36,793 nucleotides of DNA from Actinomycetota bacterium (GCA_005884575.1 VAWW01000044.1:1-36793), one strand, 5' to 3'. Positions 17,481 through 24,778 are shown, numbered from the stretch's first letter. The notes: generated by a model not told the origin, from the sequence alone. A program made the numbers and translations.

Positions 17481-17702
17481 GATTGCGCGAACCTTAGGTC
17501 CGCGGCCGGACGGACTCCCCCGGAACCGAACCCCCGCTCTTGGGGCGCAGGCCGTGTGGCGAGGCCCCACTGCCCGGGGCCACTGGTACCCTGTTGACCT
17601 AGAGGCATATATGCCCATGTTTTTCGCCAATGACCTGCAGCGCGCGCGCCGCTCCCTTGCCGGGATCGCCGCAGTCGCGCGCTCTTACGAAGGAGATTCA
17701 GC
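17481..17702 (+). promoter_or_regulatory. Upstream region / leader of RNase E/G
   Basis: These 222 bases hold no convincing gene. They contain TTGACC (17594-17599), a 12-base palindrome GGCATATATGCC (17604-17615) with a local A/T-rich run, and GAAGGAGATT 7 bases before the TTG start. TACCCT at 17587-17592 or the TTGACC could belong to a promoter, but no pair has good spacing. RNase E is known to autoregulate through its 5' leader in Proteobacteria; whether that applies here is open. Confidence 0.35.
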
Positions 17703-20477
17703 TTGCCCTGGTTCCGACGCCGGAAGACCTCCGGCAACACCGAGACGGCGCCCGCAGCGGCCGCCGCTCTCGTCGCAGCACCACCCGAACCCGTAACGAC
17801 TCCGCCGCCCGTCCTCGAGGGCGCGGCGGCAACGGACAGCGACCCGACGAAGCCGAAGCGCCGGCGCGGCACGCGTGGCGGCAAGGGCCGCAAGAAGACC
17901 GGCACGGCGGCCCCCGCCGAGACGAAGCCCGAGACGAAGCCCGCGGCCGGGAAGAAGCCCGCCGAGCGCAGGAAGTCCGAGCGGAAGCCCGAGCGCGCGA
18001 CCTCGCAGCGCGCGGAGCGCCGCCAGCAACAGCCGCAGGGCCGCCGCCGCCAGCCGCAGAAGCGCGCCCCGCTCCCCGACGCGAAGCGCGAGCTGCTCGT
18101 GTCCGTCGATGTGGGCGAGCAGCGCGTCGCCGTCCTCGAGGACGACAAGGTCGCCGAGGTCTACCTCGAGCGGCCCGAGCGCCGGTCGATCGCCGGCAAC
18201 ATCTACCTCGGCCAGGTCGACAACGTCCTGCCGGGAATGGAGGCCGCGTTCGTCGAGATCGGCCTCGAGAAGAACGGCTTCCTCTACGTGGACGAGATCG
18301 TCGTCCCCGAGCTCGAGGGAAAGCACCACGGCCGCAAGATCCAGGACCTGATCAGCAAGGGCGAGACGATCCTCGTGCAGGCGGTCAAGGATCCGATGAA
18401 GACGAAGGGCGCGCGGCTCACGACACAGATCTCGCTGCCCGGCCGCTTCGTCGTCTTCGTCCCGCAGGGCGAGGGCCTCGGCGTCTCGCGCCGCCTCGAC
18501 GACGACGAGCGCCAGCGCCTGAAGGACATCCTCAAGAAGCTGAACGTCAAGGAAGGCGGCGTGATCGTCCGCACGGCCGCGGAAGGCGCGTCCGAGGAGG
18601 ACATCGAGCGCGACCTCGTCTTCCTGCAGCGGCTCTGGAAGACGATTCAGGCCCGCGCGGACGAGATGAAGCCCCCGGCGCTCGTCTACCAGGAAGCGGA
18701 GCTGCCGCTGCGCGTCACGCGCGACCTGTTCACCGGCGACTTCGAGAAGGCGTACGTCGACAACGACCGCGCATACAAGCGCATCGTCGGGTACCTGAAG
18801 AAGACGTCCCCGCACATGGTCGAGCGCGTCGAGCGCTACAAGGAGAAGGCGCCCTTGATGGAGCACTTCGGCGTCGACGCGGAGATCAAGTCCACGCTCA
18901 ACCGCCGCGTCGATCTTCCTTCCGGTGGCTACCTGATCTTCGACTACGCCGAGGCTTTCACGGTCATCGACGTGAACACCGGTCGCTTCGTCGGCGGCCG
19001 CGGCAAGAACTCGAATTCGCGCCTCGAGGACACGATCACGAAGAACAACCTCGAGGCGGTGAAGGAGGTCGTCCGCCAGCTGCGGCTCCGCGACATCGGC
19101 GGGATCATCGTCATCGACTTCATCGACATGGCGAACCCGAAGAATCGCGCGCAGGTCGAGGAGGCGCTGCGCACGGAGCTCGAGCGCGACCGGACGAAGA
19201 CGTACGTGGTCGAGATCTCGCCGCTCGGCCTCGTCGAGATGACGCGCCAGAACGTCACCGACGGGCCGCGCGAGGTGATGACGCGGAAGTGCCCGACCTG
19301 CGGCGGCGACGGGATCGTCCTCTCCGACCAGACGGCCGCGGTCGACGTCGAGCGGCGCCTGCGGGCGCTTGCAGCGGGTTCGCGGTCGCAGGCGTTCAGA
19401 GTCGAGGTCGCGGCCCCGGTCGCGCAGATCCTGATCGGCTCCGGCGCGTCGCGGCTCGTCGAGCTCGAGGCCCAGACGAAGAAGCGGTTCTTCCTCGAGG
19501 CGACGGAGGGCGTCCACTCCGACCACCTCGCCGTGCTCGAGGAGGGCAAGCTCGCCGACCTGCAGCCCGAGGCGCCCGTCGCCGAAGGCGCGGAGGTGCG
19601 GCTCGAGCTCGTCGAGATCGGCCGCTACGACGCACAGGCAGGCGTCGGCAAGGTCGACGGCCTGAACATCGTCGTCGGCGACGCGGCCGGGATGGTCGGC
19701 AAGAAGGTCAAGGCGCGCGTCGAGCGCGTGCTCGACGGCGTCGGCTACGCCGCGCTCGTCGAGACGGCTGCGCAGCGGAAGGCCGCGCTCGAGCCGCTGA
19801 CCGCCGAGAGCGAGGCCGAGAAGCCGACGCGCAAGCCGCCGGCACGCCGGGACGCTGCGGTGAAGGTCGAGGAGCTCGCCGAGGATGCGGCTGAAGAGGT
19901 GCTCGAGGAGCCCGAGGAAGAGGTGGAGGTCGACGAGGAGCTCGAGGAATCCGAGGCCGACGTGGAGCTCGAGGCGGAGGCCGTCGAAGCCGGTGGCGCG
20001 TCCAAGAAGCGAACGCGGCGCGGCTCGCGGGGCGGCCGGCGCCGCAAGAAGCCGACGGCTGCCGAGGCCGCCGTGGGCGAGGCCGAAATCGAGCCGGAGG
20101 CCGTGGAGGAGCGCCCGCTCCCCGAGGTGAGGATCCACGTCCCGGACGAGACCCTCGGCCGGGACGACGACGAGGAAGAGGAGGAGGAAGCGACGGCGGC
20201 GGAGGGCGAGGAAGCTCCGGCCGCCGACGACGGCGCACCTGCTGCGCCCAAGAAGCGCACCCGGCGCGGCTCGCGCGGCGGCAAGGGCCGCAAGCGCAAG
20301 CCCGCGACCACGGCCGCTGAGACGAACGGCGGCGAGCCGGCCGCCGAGGCGGAGCCCCTCCCCGAGCCGGAGCCCGAACCCGAGCCGGAGCCGGTCGCCG
20401 AGAACGGCGATTTCTCCCAGCCGGACTACGTCCCGATGTCGGAGTGGATCGACGATTTCGAGCGGCGCGGCCGCTAG
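17703..20477 (+). CDS. rng: Ribonuclease E/G with TRAM-like domain and basic repeats
   Basis: The 924-residue endoribonuclease acts in mRNA decay and rRNA processing. TTG at 17703 is the start: GAAGGAG lies 7 bases upstream. An N-terminal basic, disordered region (1-125) precedes the S1-like domain (from ELLVSVDVGEQRVAVL). The catalytic DNase-I-like domain has Asp423 in DVNTG and Asp472 in VIDFIDM. The Zn-link is C530-P-T-C533. Residues about 630-690 (EVRLELVEIGRYDAQAG...KVKARVERVLDGVGYAALV) look like a TRAM RNA-binding domain, unusual at this position. The acidic C-terminal tail carries two copies of KKRTRRGSRGG (768 and 850), and a related KRRRGTRGGKGRKK is at 52. These are probably RNA-binding. 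The symbol could equally be rne. Confidence 0.95.
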   Translation: MPWFRRRKTSGNTETAPAAAAALVAAPPEPVTTPPPVLEGAAATDSDPTKPKRRRGTRGGKGRKKTGTAAPAETKPETKPAAGKKPAERRKSERKPERATSQRAERRQQQPQGRRRQPQKRAPLPDAKRELLVSVDVGEQRVAVLEDDKVAEVYLERPERRSIAGNIYLGQVDNVLPGMEAAFVEIGLEKNGFLYVDEIVVPELEGKHHGRKIQDLISKGETILVQAVKDPMKTKGARLTTQISLPGRFVVFVPQGEGLGVSRRLDDDERQRLKDILKKLNVKEGGVIVRTAAEGASEEDIERDLVFLQRLWKTIQARADEMKPPALVYQEAELPLRVTRDLFTGDFEKAYVDNDRAYKRIVGYLKKTSPHMVERVERYKEKAPLMEHFGVDAEIKSTLNRRVDLPSGGYLIFDYAEAFTVIDVNTGRFVGGRGKNSNSRLEDTITKNNLEAVKEVVRQLRLRDIGGIIVIDFIDMANPKNRAQVEEALRTELERDRTKTYVVEISPLGLVEMTRQNVTDGPREVMTRKCPTCGGDGIVLSDQTAAVDVERRLRALAAGSRSQAFRVEVAAPVAQILIGSGASRLVELEAQTKKRFFLEATEGVHSDHLAVLEEGKLADLQPEAPVAEGAEVRLELVEIGRYDAQAGVGKVDGLNIVVGDAAGMVGKKVKARVERVLDGVGYAALVETAAQRKAALEPLTAESEAEKPTRKPPARRDAAVKVEELAEDAAEEVLEEPEEEVEVDEELEESEADVELEAEAVEAGGASKKRTRRGSRGGRRRKKPTAAEAAVGEAEIEPEAVEERPLPEVRIHVPDETLGRDDDEEEEEEATAAEGEEAPAADDGAPAAPKKRTRRGSRGGKGRKRKPATTAAETNGGEPAAEAEPLPEPEPEPEPEPVAENGDFSQPDYVPMSEWIDDFERRGR

Positions 20478-20642
20478 TGCCCCATCTGGCAATGAAGGCC
20501 CGCTTCTCGCCCGCTATCACGCGGCGGCAGTGTCCACCCTCGACGTTGCGCAGGCTGCGAGCCTGCGCGGCGGCCGAGTGCGGCCTCTGCCTTGGTGCTA
20601 GCGACCGAGAAACTGGGCCGCATTACCAGAAGGGGCACTAGC
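20473..20642. ncRNA. Nested inverted-repeat element, candidate structured RNA
   Basis: The 228-base gap between RNase E/G and rplU contains an unusually ordered set of complementary segments. Outer arms GCTAGTGCCCCATCTGG (20473-20489) and CCAGAAGGGGCACTAGC (20626-20642) pair at 16 of 17 positions. Inside, GGCCC+TTCTCG (20497-20501, 20504-20509) pairs with CGAGAA+GGGCC (20606-20611, 20615-20619). Further in are hairpins CCGC/GCGG (20511-20524), GCGCAGGC-TGCGA-GCCTGCGC (20548-20568) and GGCCG-AGTG-CGGCC (20572-20585). The whole is a closed multi-branch fold that starts 5 bases before the RNase stop codon. It may be a 3'UTR or terminator structure, a regulatory RNA, or a small palindromic mobile element. 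The strand is not known. Confidence 0.5.
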
Positions 20643-20658
20643 CGGAGCCGCATTTCGC

Positions 20659-20664
20659 TACACT
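20659..20664 (+). promoter_or_regulatory. Putative -10 of rplU-rpmA promoter
   Basis: TACACT, preceded by GC, is the same hexamer as at ndk, rsfS and the tRNA gene. It lies 41 bases before the rplU ATG. No good -35 is seen. Confidence 0.45.
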
Positions 20665-20673
20665 GCGCCCGTT

Positions 20674-20697
20674 CGCGGGCCCCGGAGCCCGCGTTTT
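20674..20697 (+). terminator. Hairpin plus T-run in the rplU leader (attenuator-like)
   Basis: CGCGGGC (20674-20680), loop CCCGGA and GCCCGCG (20687-20693) form a 7-pair G/C stem followed by TTTT. It sits between the putative promoter and the rplU ATG, so it would act as a leader attenuator or, if transcription came from RNase E/G, as that unit's terminator. The T-run is short. Confidence 0.4.
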
Positions 20698-20705
20698 CCC
20701 TGCTT

Positions 20706-21281
20706 ATGAGCTACGCGATCATCTCACTAGGTGGCAAGCAGTACCGCGTCCAGCCGGGCGAACGGTTGCTCGTCGATCGCGTGAAGACCGAAGCAGGCAA
20801 GACGTTCCAGCCGACAGTCCTCCTCGTCGGCGGCGACGGCAAGGACGTCGACCTGAAGCCGAAGACCGCGGTCACGGCCCGCGTCGTCGAGCACGTGCTC
20901 GGCGACAAGGTCCGGATCGGCAAGTACCGCCCGAAGAACGGCTTCAAGAAGCACACCGGCTTCCGCGCGAGCCTGACCCGCATCGAGATCGAGGCGATCG
21001 GCTCGTCGAAGGCGGCGGCTCCCAAGAAGGCGGAGGAGCCGAAGGCGGCTGCAAAGCCGGAGGCCCAGCCCGAGCCGAAGCCGAGGAAGGCCGAGGTCGC
21101 CGGCGCGGTGCCCGAGGGCTACGCGAAGCTGACCGTCGCGCAGATCGCCGAGCTCGCGCCGACCTGGGATCTCCTGACGCTCGAGGCGGCCCTGGCCTAC
21201 GAGGGCGAGCACGGCAAGCGCAAGGGTGCGACCGCGGCGCTCGAGTCCGCGATCGCCGCGCAGAAGGAAGGGGAGCACTAG
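20706..21281 (+). CDS. rplU: Large ribosomal subunit protein bL21 with C-terminal extension
   Basis: The product has 191 residues, whereas L21 is normally about 100. Residues 1-102 are canonical L21: MSYAIISLGGKQYRVQPGE at the start and KIGKYRPKNGFKKHTGFR-type rRNA-binding segment (here RIGKYRPKNGFKKHTGFRAS). Then follows an Ala/Lys/Pro/Glu-rich linker (about 106-135) and a helical domain, EGYAKLTVAQIAELAPTWD...LEAALAYEGEHGKRKGATAALESAIA. I recognise the pattern as recurring in L21 proteins of related actinobacteria but cannot name the domain. No Shine-Dalgarno precedes the ATG. The L21-L27-Obg order is the usual one. Confidence 0.95.
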   Translation: MSYAIISLGGKQYRVQPGERLLVDRVKTEAGKTFQPTVLLVGGDGKDVDLKPKTAVTARVVEHVLGDKVRIGKYRPKNGFKKHTGFRASLTRIEIEAIGSSKAAAPKKAEEPKAAAKPEAQPEPKPRKAEVAGAVPEGYAKLTVAQIAELAPTWDLLTLEAALAYEGEHGKRKGATAALESAIAAQKEGEH

Positions 21282-21527
21282 ATGGCCCACAAGAAAGGCC
21301 TCGGGTCGTCGCGGAACGGGCGCGACTCCAACCCGAAGATGCTCGGCGTGAAGATCTTCTCCGGCCAGGACGTGCAGGCCGGGATGATCCTCGTCCGCCA
21401 GCGCGGAACGAAGTTCCGGCCGGGCCCAGGCACCGGGATCGGCAAGGACGACACGATCTTCGCGACGCGCGAGGGCACGGTCGAGTTCCGCCAGAGCGGC
21501 GACCGCCGGACCATCGCAGTCGTCTAG
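21282..21527 (+). CDS. rpmA: Large ribosomal subunit protein bL27
   Basis: The 81-residue L27 starts [17 protein letters not shown] directly, with the conserved short N-terminus that reaches the peptidyl-transferase centre and without the cleaved Firmicutes-type extension. [22 protein letters not shown] and [15 protein letters not shown] are family signatures. The ATG follows the rplU stop immediately (TAGATG), with AAGGAAGGGGAG about 8 bases upstream. Confidence 0.98.
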   Translation: MAHKKGLGSSRNGRDSNPKMLGVKIFSGQDVQAGMILVRQRGTKFRPGPGTGIGKDDTIFATREGTVEFRQSGDRRTIAVV

Positions 21528-21544
21528 TAGGGCGTTCGGCCCTA
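21528..21544 (+). terminator. Hairpin after rpmA
   Basis: TAGGGC-GTTCG-GCCCTA begins at the base after the rpmA stop. A six-pair stem without a T-run may be a weak terminator or a message-stabilising end. Confidence 0.45.
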
Positions 21545-21572
21545 GCCTCGACGTCTGCCGCATGCTGGCACG

Positions 21573-21656
21573 CTGCGTCCGGCGTTCGAGGCCGTCTTCG
21601 GCCGCAGTATCGACGCGTTCTACGGCGAGTTCGCGGTGTACCGCAGCGGCTTCTAG
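21573..21656 (+). pseudogene. Possible 3' remnant of a lost gene
   Basis: In the 125 bases between rpmA and the converging regulator, one frame reads LRPAFEAVFGRSIDAFYGEF followed by AVYRSGF and TAG. The pattern, with codons G/C-rich at third positions, looks like the C-terminus of a protein (similar ends occur on peptidase-MA-like proteins). No start or upstream part is present. It overlaps the stop of the convergent regulator. Confidence 0.25.
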
Positions 21657-22570
21657 GCCGAGAGCTCGAGCTCCCAGGTCTGGCCGACGAGGTCGTGGCC
21701 GAAGTTGTGATGCTTCTCCTCGTCGACGAGCACGAAGCCGGCGCGCTCGTAGATCCGCCGCGCGTCGGCGAGCACGTCGTTCGTCCACAGCATCATCCGT
21801 TCGTAGCCGGCGCTTCGCGCAAACTCGATGCAAGCGTCGACGAGCCGCCCGCCGACGCCCAGTCCGCGGGCGCTCGGCTCGACGAGCAGCAGGCGCAGCT
21901 GCGCGACGCGGTCGTCCTTTCGGACGCAGAAGACGCAGCCGGCGCGCTCGCCGTCGACTTCGGCGATCCACGCAGCCTCGCACTCGGGATCGTGCGCGTC
22001 GACGTAGTCCGCGACGATGCGCGCGACGAGCGCCTCGAACGTCTCGTCCCAGCCGTATTCCTCCGCGTAGAGCGTGCCGTGGCGGCCGATCACCCAGCCG
22101 AAGTCACCGGACGTGGGTGCGCGGAGGACGACGGGCGCCGGCCGCGACGCGCGGCTGAGGATGCCGCGAATGACGTCCATCGAGGCGACGAGCCGCCGTT
22201 GCTCCTCCTCGATCAGACCGGAGAGCAGGGCGCCCGTCTCGGCCATCGACCGCTCGTCGAGCAGCCTGAACGCCCGCCGCCCCCGCGCTGTCAGCGCGAC
22301 GACCTGGCGCCGCGCGTCGTCCGGCGAACGCTTGCGCGACACGAGGCCGCCGTCCGCGAGCCGGGCGAGGATCCGGCTGAGGTAGCCGCGGTCGACGTCG
22401 AGCCCGCGGCGGAGCTCGCTGACCTCCATCCGCTCGACCTGACCGAGCTCGAACAGCACCCGCGCCTCCGTGAGCGGATACGGCGTCCCGAGCAGGCCCT
22501 CGCGCAGGACGCCGATCTCGTTCGTGTAGAAGCGGTTGAAGGCGCGGACGGCCGCGACGCGATCGGGCAT
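21653..22570 (-). CDS. MarR-GNAT fusion: transcriptional regulator with acetyltransferase domain
   Basis: The 305-residue protein joins a MarR winged helix (residues 1-145) to a GNAT N-acetyltransferase. The MarR part has FYTNEIGVL, LTEARVLFELGQ, GLDVDRGYLSRILARLADGGLVSRK and the wing DDARRQVVALTARG. The GNAT domain (about 160-300) has the acetyl-CoA loop LLLVEPSARGLGVGGRLVD, then ARRIYERAGFVLVDEEKHHNFGH. This fusion is a known family; the acetylated substrate is not known. The ATG at 22570 fits the MarR N-terminus. It is divergent from obgE, with a palindromic operator in the 54-base spacer, so it probably represses itself and may affect obgE. Confidence 0.92.
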   Translation of the reverse strand: MPDRVAAVRAFNRFYTNEIGVLREGLLGTPYPLTEARVLFELGQVERMEVSELRRGLDVDRGYLSRILARLADGGLVSRKRSPDDARRQVVALTARGRRAFRLLDERSMAETGALLSGLIEEEQRRLVASMDVIRGILSRASRPAPVVLRAPTSGDFGWVIGRHGTLYAEEYGWDETFEALVARIVADYVDAHDPECEAAWIAEVDGERAGCVFCVRKDDRVAQLRLLLVEPSARGLGVGGRLVDACIEFARSAGYERMMLWTNDVLADARRIYERAGFVLVDEEKHHNFGHDLVGQTWELELSA

Positions 22571-22581
22571 TGCCGGAATGA

Positions 22582-22600
22582 TCGTTGACTCCGTCAACGA
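22582..22600. promoter_or_regulatory. MarR-type palindromic operator between marR-GNAT and obgE
   Basis: TCGTTGAC-TCC-GTCAACGA is a perfect inverted repeat with 8-base arms and a 3-base centre. It lies 12 bases upstream of the regulator ATG and 24 bases upstream of obgE. Size and symmetry are right for a MarR dimer. Binding would block the regulator's own transcription and overlap the -35 region of obgE. Confidence 0.65.
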
Positions 22601-22611
22601 AATCAACAGGC

Positions 22612-22617
22612 TACCGT
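22612..22617 (+). promoter_or_regulatory. Putative -10 of leaderless obgE promoter
   Basis: TACCGT ends 7 bases before the obgE ATG, with no Shine-Dalgarno. TTGACT at 22585-22590, inside the palindrome, is a possible -35, though the 21-base spacer is long. Confidence 0.45.
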
Positions 22618-22624
22618 TCGTCCG

Positions 22625-23821
22625 ATGTTCGACGACCGAGCCAGGATCCACGTCGTCGCTGGCCGCGGCGGTGACGGCTCCATCCATTTCCGGCGCGAGA
22701 AGCACGTGCCGAAGGGCGGACCCGACGGCGGCGACGGTGGGAAGGGCGGCGACGTCGTCGTCGTGGCCGATCCCGCGCTGCGCGACCTCTCCGAGTTCCG
22801 GCGACGGAGGGGGGTAGCGGCGGAGAAGGGCGAGCCGGGTGGCGCGTCGCGGCGGCACGGCGCGAGCGGCGACGACGCCGGGCTCCGCGTTCCGGTCGGC
22901 ACGCAGTTGGTCGACGCCGACGGCCGGATCGTCGCCGACCTGGCACACCCGGGCGCGCGCGTCGTGATCGCGCGCGGGGGCGAGGGCGGGCGCGGCAACG
23001 CGCGCTACGCGACGTCGACCCGGCAGGTGCCGCGCTTCGCCGAGACCGGCCTTCCGGGCGACGAGCTCGATCTCGAGCTGCGCCTCAAGCTGCTGGCCGA
23101 CGCCGCGCTCGCGGGCCTGCCGAACGCCGGCAAGTCGTCGCTACTCGCGCGGATCTCGAATGCGAGGCCGAAGGTCGCCGACTATCCGTTCACGACGCTC
23201 GCGCCCGTTCTCGGCACCGTCGACGCCCCCGGCGCGACGCGGCAGCTGACGGTCGTCGACGTCCCGGGCCTGATCGAGGGCGCGAGCGAGGGCGCCGGCC
23301 TCGGTCACGAGTTCCTCGCGCACCTCGAGCGGGCGCGACTGCTGCTGCACGTGATCGACGCCTCCGAGGGCGACGCCGAGGAGCGCTGGCGGACGATCGA
23401 CGCGGAGCTCGCCGCGTACGGCGGCGGCCTCGAGCAGCGTCCGCAGGCAGTCGTCCTGAACAAGCTCGACCTGCTCCCCGAGCCGCCGGTTTTCGGGATC
23501 GAGGACGAGCGGATCGTCCGGGTCTTCCGCGTCTCGGCAGCGACCGGCGCTGGAATCGACGAGCTGAAGCGCGGGCTCTTCGAGCTCTGCGCGCCGACGG
23601 AGCCCGAGGAGCTCGTACCTGACGAGGAACCGCTGGTCGACTTCCTCGTCTACCGCCCCCAGCCCGCGCGTCGCGCGTGGCGGATCCTCAGGACCGACCG
23701 CGGCTTCCGCGTGGCCGGCCGTGCGCCGGAACCCGAGGAGCTCGAGGCCGCGCTGAAGGCCGCCGGCGCCCACAAGGGCGACGAGGTCGAGGTCGGCGGC
23801 GAGACGCTGGAGTGGGAGTAG
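22625..23821 (+). CDS. obgE: GTPase Obg/CgtA
   Basis: The 398-residue GTPase acts in 50S ribosome assembly and stress/growth control. The glycine-rich Obg fold spans residues 1-158 (FDDRARIHVVAGRGGDGSI, GGPDGGDGGKGGDVV). The G domain has G1 GLPNAGKSS at 164-172 (Lys170), switch I YPFTTLAP, G3 DVPGLIEGASEGAGLG and G4 NKLDLL. The C-terminal OCT domain (about 335-398) is FLVYRPQP...FRVAGRAPEPEELEAALKAAG. It sits in the conserved L21-L27-Obg-NadD-RsfS order. The stop overlaps the nadD GTG by one base. Confidence 0.98.
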   Translation: MFDDRARIHVVAGRGGDGSIHFRREKHVPKGGPDGGDGGKGGDVVVVADPALRDLSEFRRRRGVAAEKGEPGGASRRHGASGDDAGLRVPVGTQLVDADGRIVADLAHPGARVVIARGGEGGRGNARYATSTRQVPRFAETGLPGDELDLELRLKLLADAALAGLPNAGKSSLLARISNARPKVADYPFTTLAPVLGTVDAPGATRQLTVVDVPGLIEGASEGAGLGHEFLAHLERARLLLHVIDASEGDAEERWRTIDAELAAYGGGLEQRPQAVVLNKLDLLPEPPVFGIEDERIVRVFRVSAATGAGIDELKRGLFELCAPTEPEELVPDEEPLVDFLVYRPQPARRAWRILRTDRGFRVAGRAPEPEELEAALKAAGAHKGDEVEVGGETLEWE

Positions 23822-24372
23822 TGGTCGGCCTCTACGGCGGCGCATTCGACCCGCCGCACGTCGGCCACGTCGAGGTCGCCCGCGCCGCGAAGGAGCAGTT
23901 CGGACTCGACCGGCTGATCGTGCTCGTGGCCGAGCGGCCCGGCCACAAGGACGTCCACCTCCCGGCCGAGGTGCGGCTCGAGCTGGCACGCGCCGCCTTT
24001 CCCGACGACGACGTGCGCCTCGACCCGCACGAGCGGACGGTCGATCTCCTACGGGACGAAGACTTCGGCGACAGCCTGTTCGTGATCGGCGCCGACCAGT
24101 TCCAGGACTTCCTTGCGTGGAAGGAGCCCGACGAGGTGCTCGAGCGCACGCGCCTCGCCGTGGCCACCCGGCCGGGCTTCGCCCGCGAGCCGCTCGACGC
24201 CGTGCTCGCGCAGCTGCACCGCCCCGAGCGCGTCCTCTTCTTCGAGATCGAGCCGCAGCCGGAGACATCGCGCGACATCCGCGCCCGCGCCGCCGCCGGC
24301 GAGCCGCTCGACGGCCTCGTCCCCGCGGCGGTCGGCCGGCTCCTCGAGGAGCGGGGTCTTTACCGTCCGTGA
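23821..24372 (+). CDS. nadD: Nicotinate-nucleotide adenylyltransferase
   Basis: The 183-residue nucleotidyltransferase converts nicotinate mononucleotide and ATP to deamido-NAD. The N-terminal signature is LYGGAFDPPHVGH (residues 4-16), with the GxFDPxHxGH nucleotide site. FVIGADQFQDFLAWKEPDEVL is the central substrate loop, and ETSRDIRARAAAGEPLDGLVP replaces the usual ISSTxIR segment. GTG at 23821 is chosen because GGAG lies 8 bases upstream; an in-frame GTG at 23812 is possible. Confidence 0.96.
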   Translation: MVGLYGGAFDPPHVGHVEVARAAKEQFGLDRLIVLVAERPGHKDVHLPAEVRLELARAAFPDDDVRLDPHERTVDLLRDEDFGDSLFVIGADQFQDFLAWKEPDEVLERTRLAVATRPGFAREPLDAVLAQLHRPERVLFFEIEPQPETSRDIRARAAAGEPLDGLVPAAVGRLLEERGLYRP

Positions 24373-24380
24373 AGCTGGGC

Positions 24381-24386
24381 TACACT
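24381..24386 (+). promoter_or_regulatory. Putative rsfS promoter (-10)
   Basis: TACACT is preceded at 16-base spacing by TTTACC (24359-24364) inside the end of nadD. This is the best -35/-10 pair among the TACACT sites here. It lies 35 bases before the rsfS start. Confidence 0.45.
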
Positions 24387-24421
24387 CCGCAGGACCAACG
24401 CGCCAAGGATCTGACTCGACC

Positions 24422-24778
24422 CTGACATCCCTCGAACAAGCCCGCCGCATCGCCGCTCTCGCGCGGGAGAAGCTGGCGGAAGACGTCGTCATCCTCGACA
24501 TGCGGCCGGTCTGCGACTACACGGACTACTTCGTCGTCGCCACCGGGCGCAACCCGCGGCAGACCGCTGCGATCTGGGACGAGGTGCACGGGAAGATGAA
24601 GCAGGAGCATGGCGCGGCGCCCCGCTCGGTCGACGGCGTGCAGGAGGGGACGTGGATCCTCGCCGACTTCCTCGACGTCGTCCTCCACGTCTTCACGCCC
24701 GACGCGCGGGCGTTCTACCGGCTCGACGAGCTCTGGGGCGACGTGCCCGCGGTCGAGCCGGAAGCGATCGCGGGCTAG
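24422..24778 (+). CDS. rsfS: Ribosomal silencing factor RsfS
   Basis: The 118-residue RsfS/Iojap protein binds L14 on the 50S subunit and blocks subunit joining under starvation. Family segments are ALAREKLAEDVVILDMRPVC, DYTDYFVVATGRNPRQTAAI, VDGVQEGTWILADFLDVVLHVF and FYRLDELWGD. No ATG, GTG or TTG lies in frame between the nadD stop region and the conserved part; CTG at 24422 (giving M/L-TSLEQARRIA) fits the family N-terminus, with AAGG about 13 bases upstream. CTG initiation is therefore likely but unproven. The stop is adjacent to that of the convergent rodZ-like gene. Confidence 0.93.
   Translation: MTSLEQARRIAALAREKLAEDVVILDMRPVCDYTDYFVVATGRNPRQTAAIWDEVHGKMKQEHGAAPRSVDGVQEGTWILADFLDVVLHVFTPDARAFYRLDELWGDVPAVEPEAIAG

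Noticed and set aside
17554-17796. Forward 80-codon ORF (internal start MPMFFANDLQRARR) before and into RNase E/G
   Set aside because: The first 30 residues look protein-like, but the rest overlaps the RNase start in another frame with poor composition and there is no ribosome site. A leader peptide is possible but unsupported.
17685-20492. 935-codon reverse-strand open frame opposite RNase E/G
   Set aside because: It is the mirror of a G/C-rich third-position gene; its product is low-complexity Leu/Arg/Asp with no fold, while the forward strand encodes a clear RNase E/G.
20444-20641. 65-codon ORF across the RNase E/G-rplU spacer
   Set aside because: It covers the inverted-repeat element, has no ribosome site and reads as noise.
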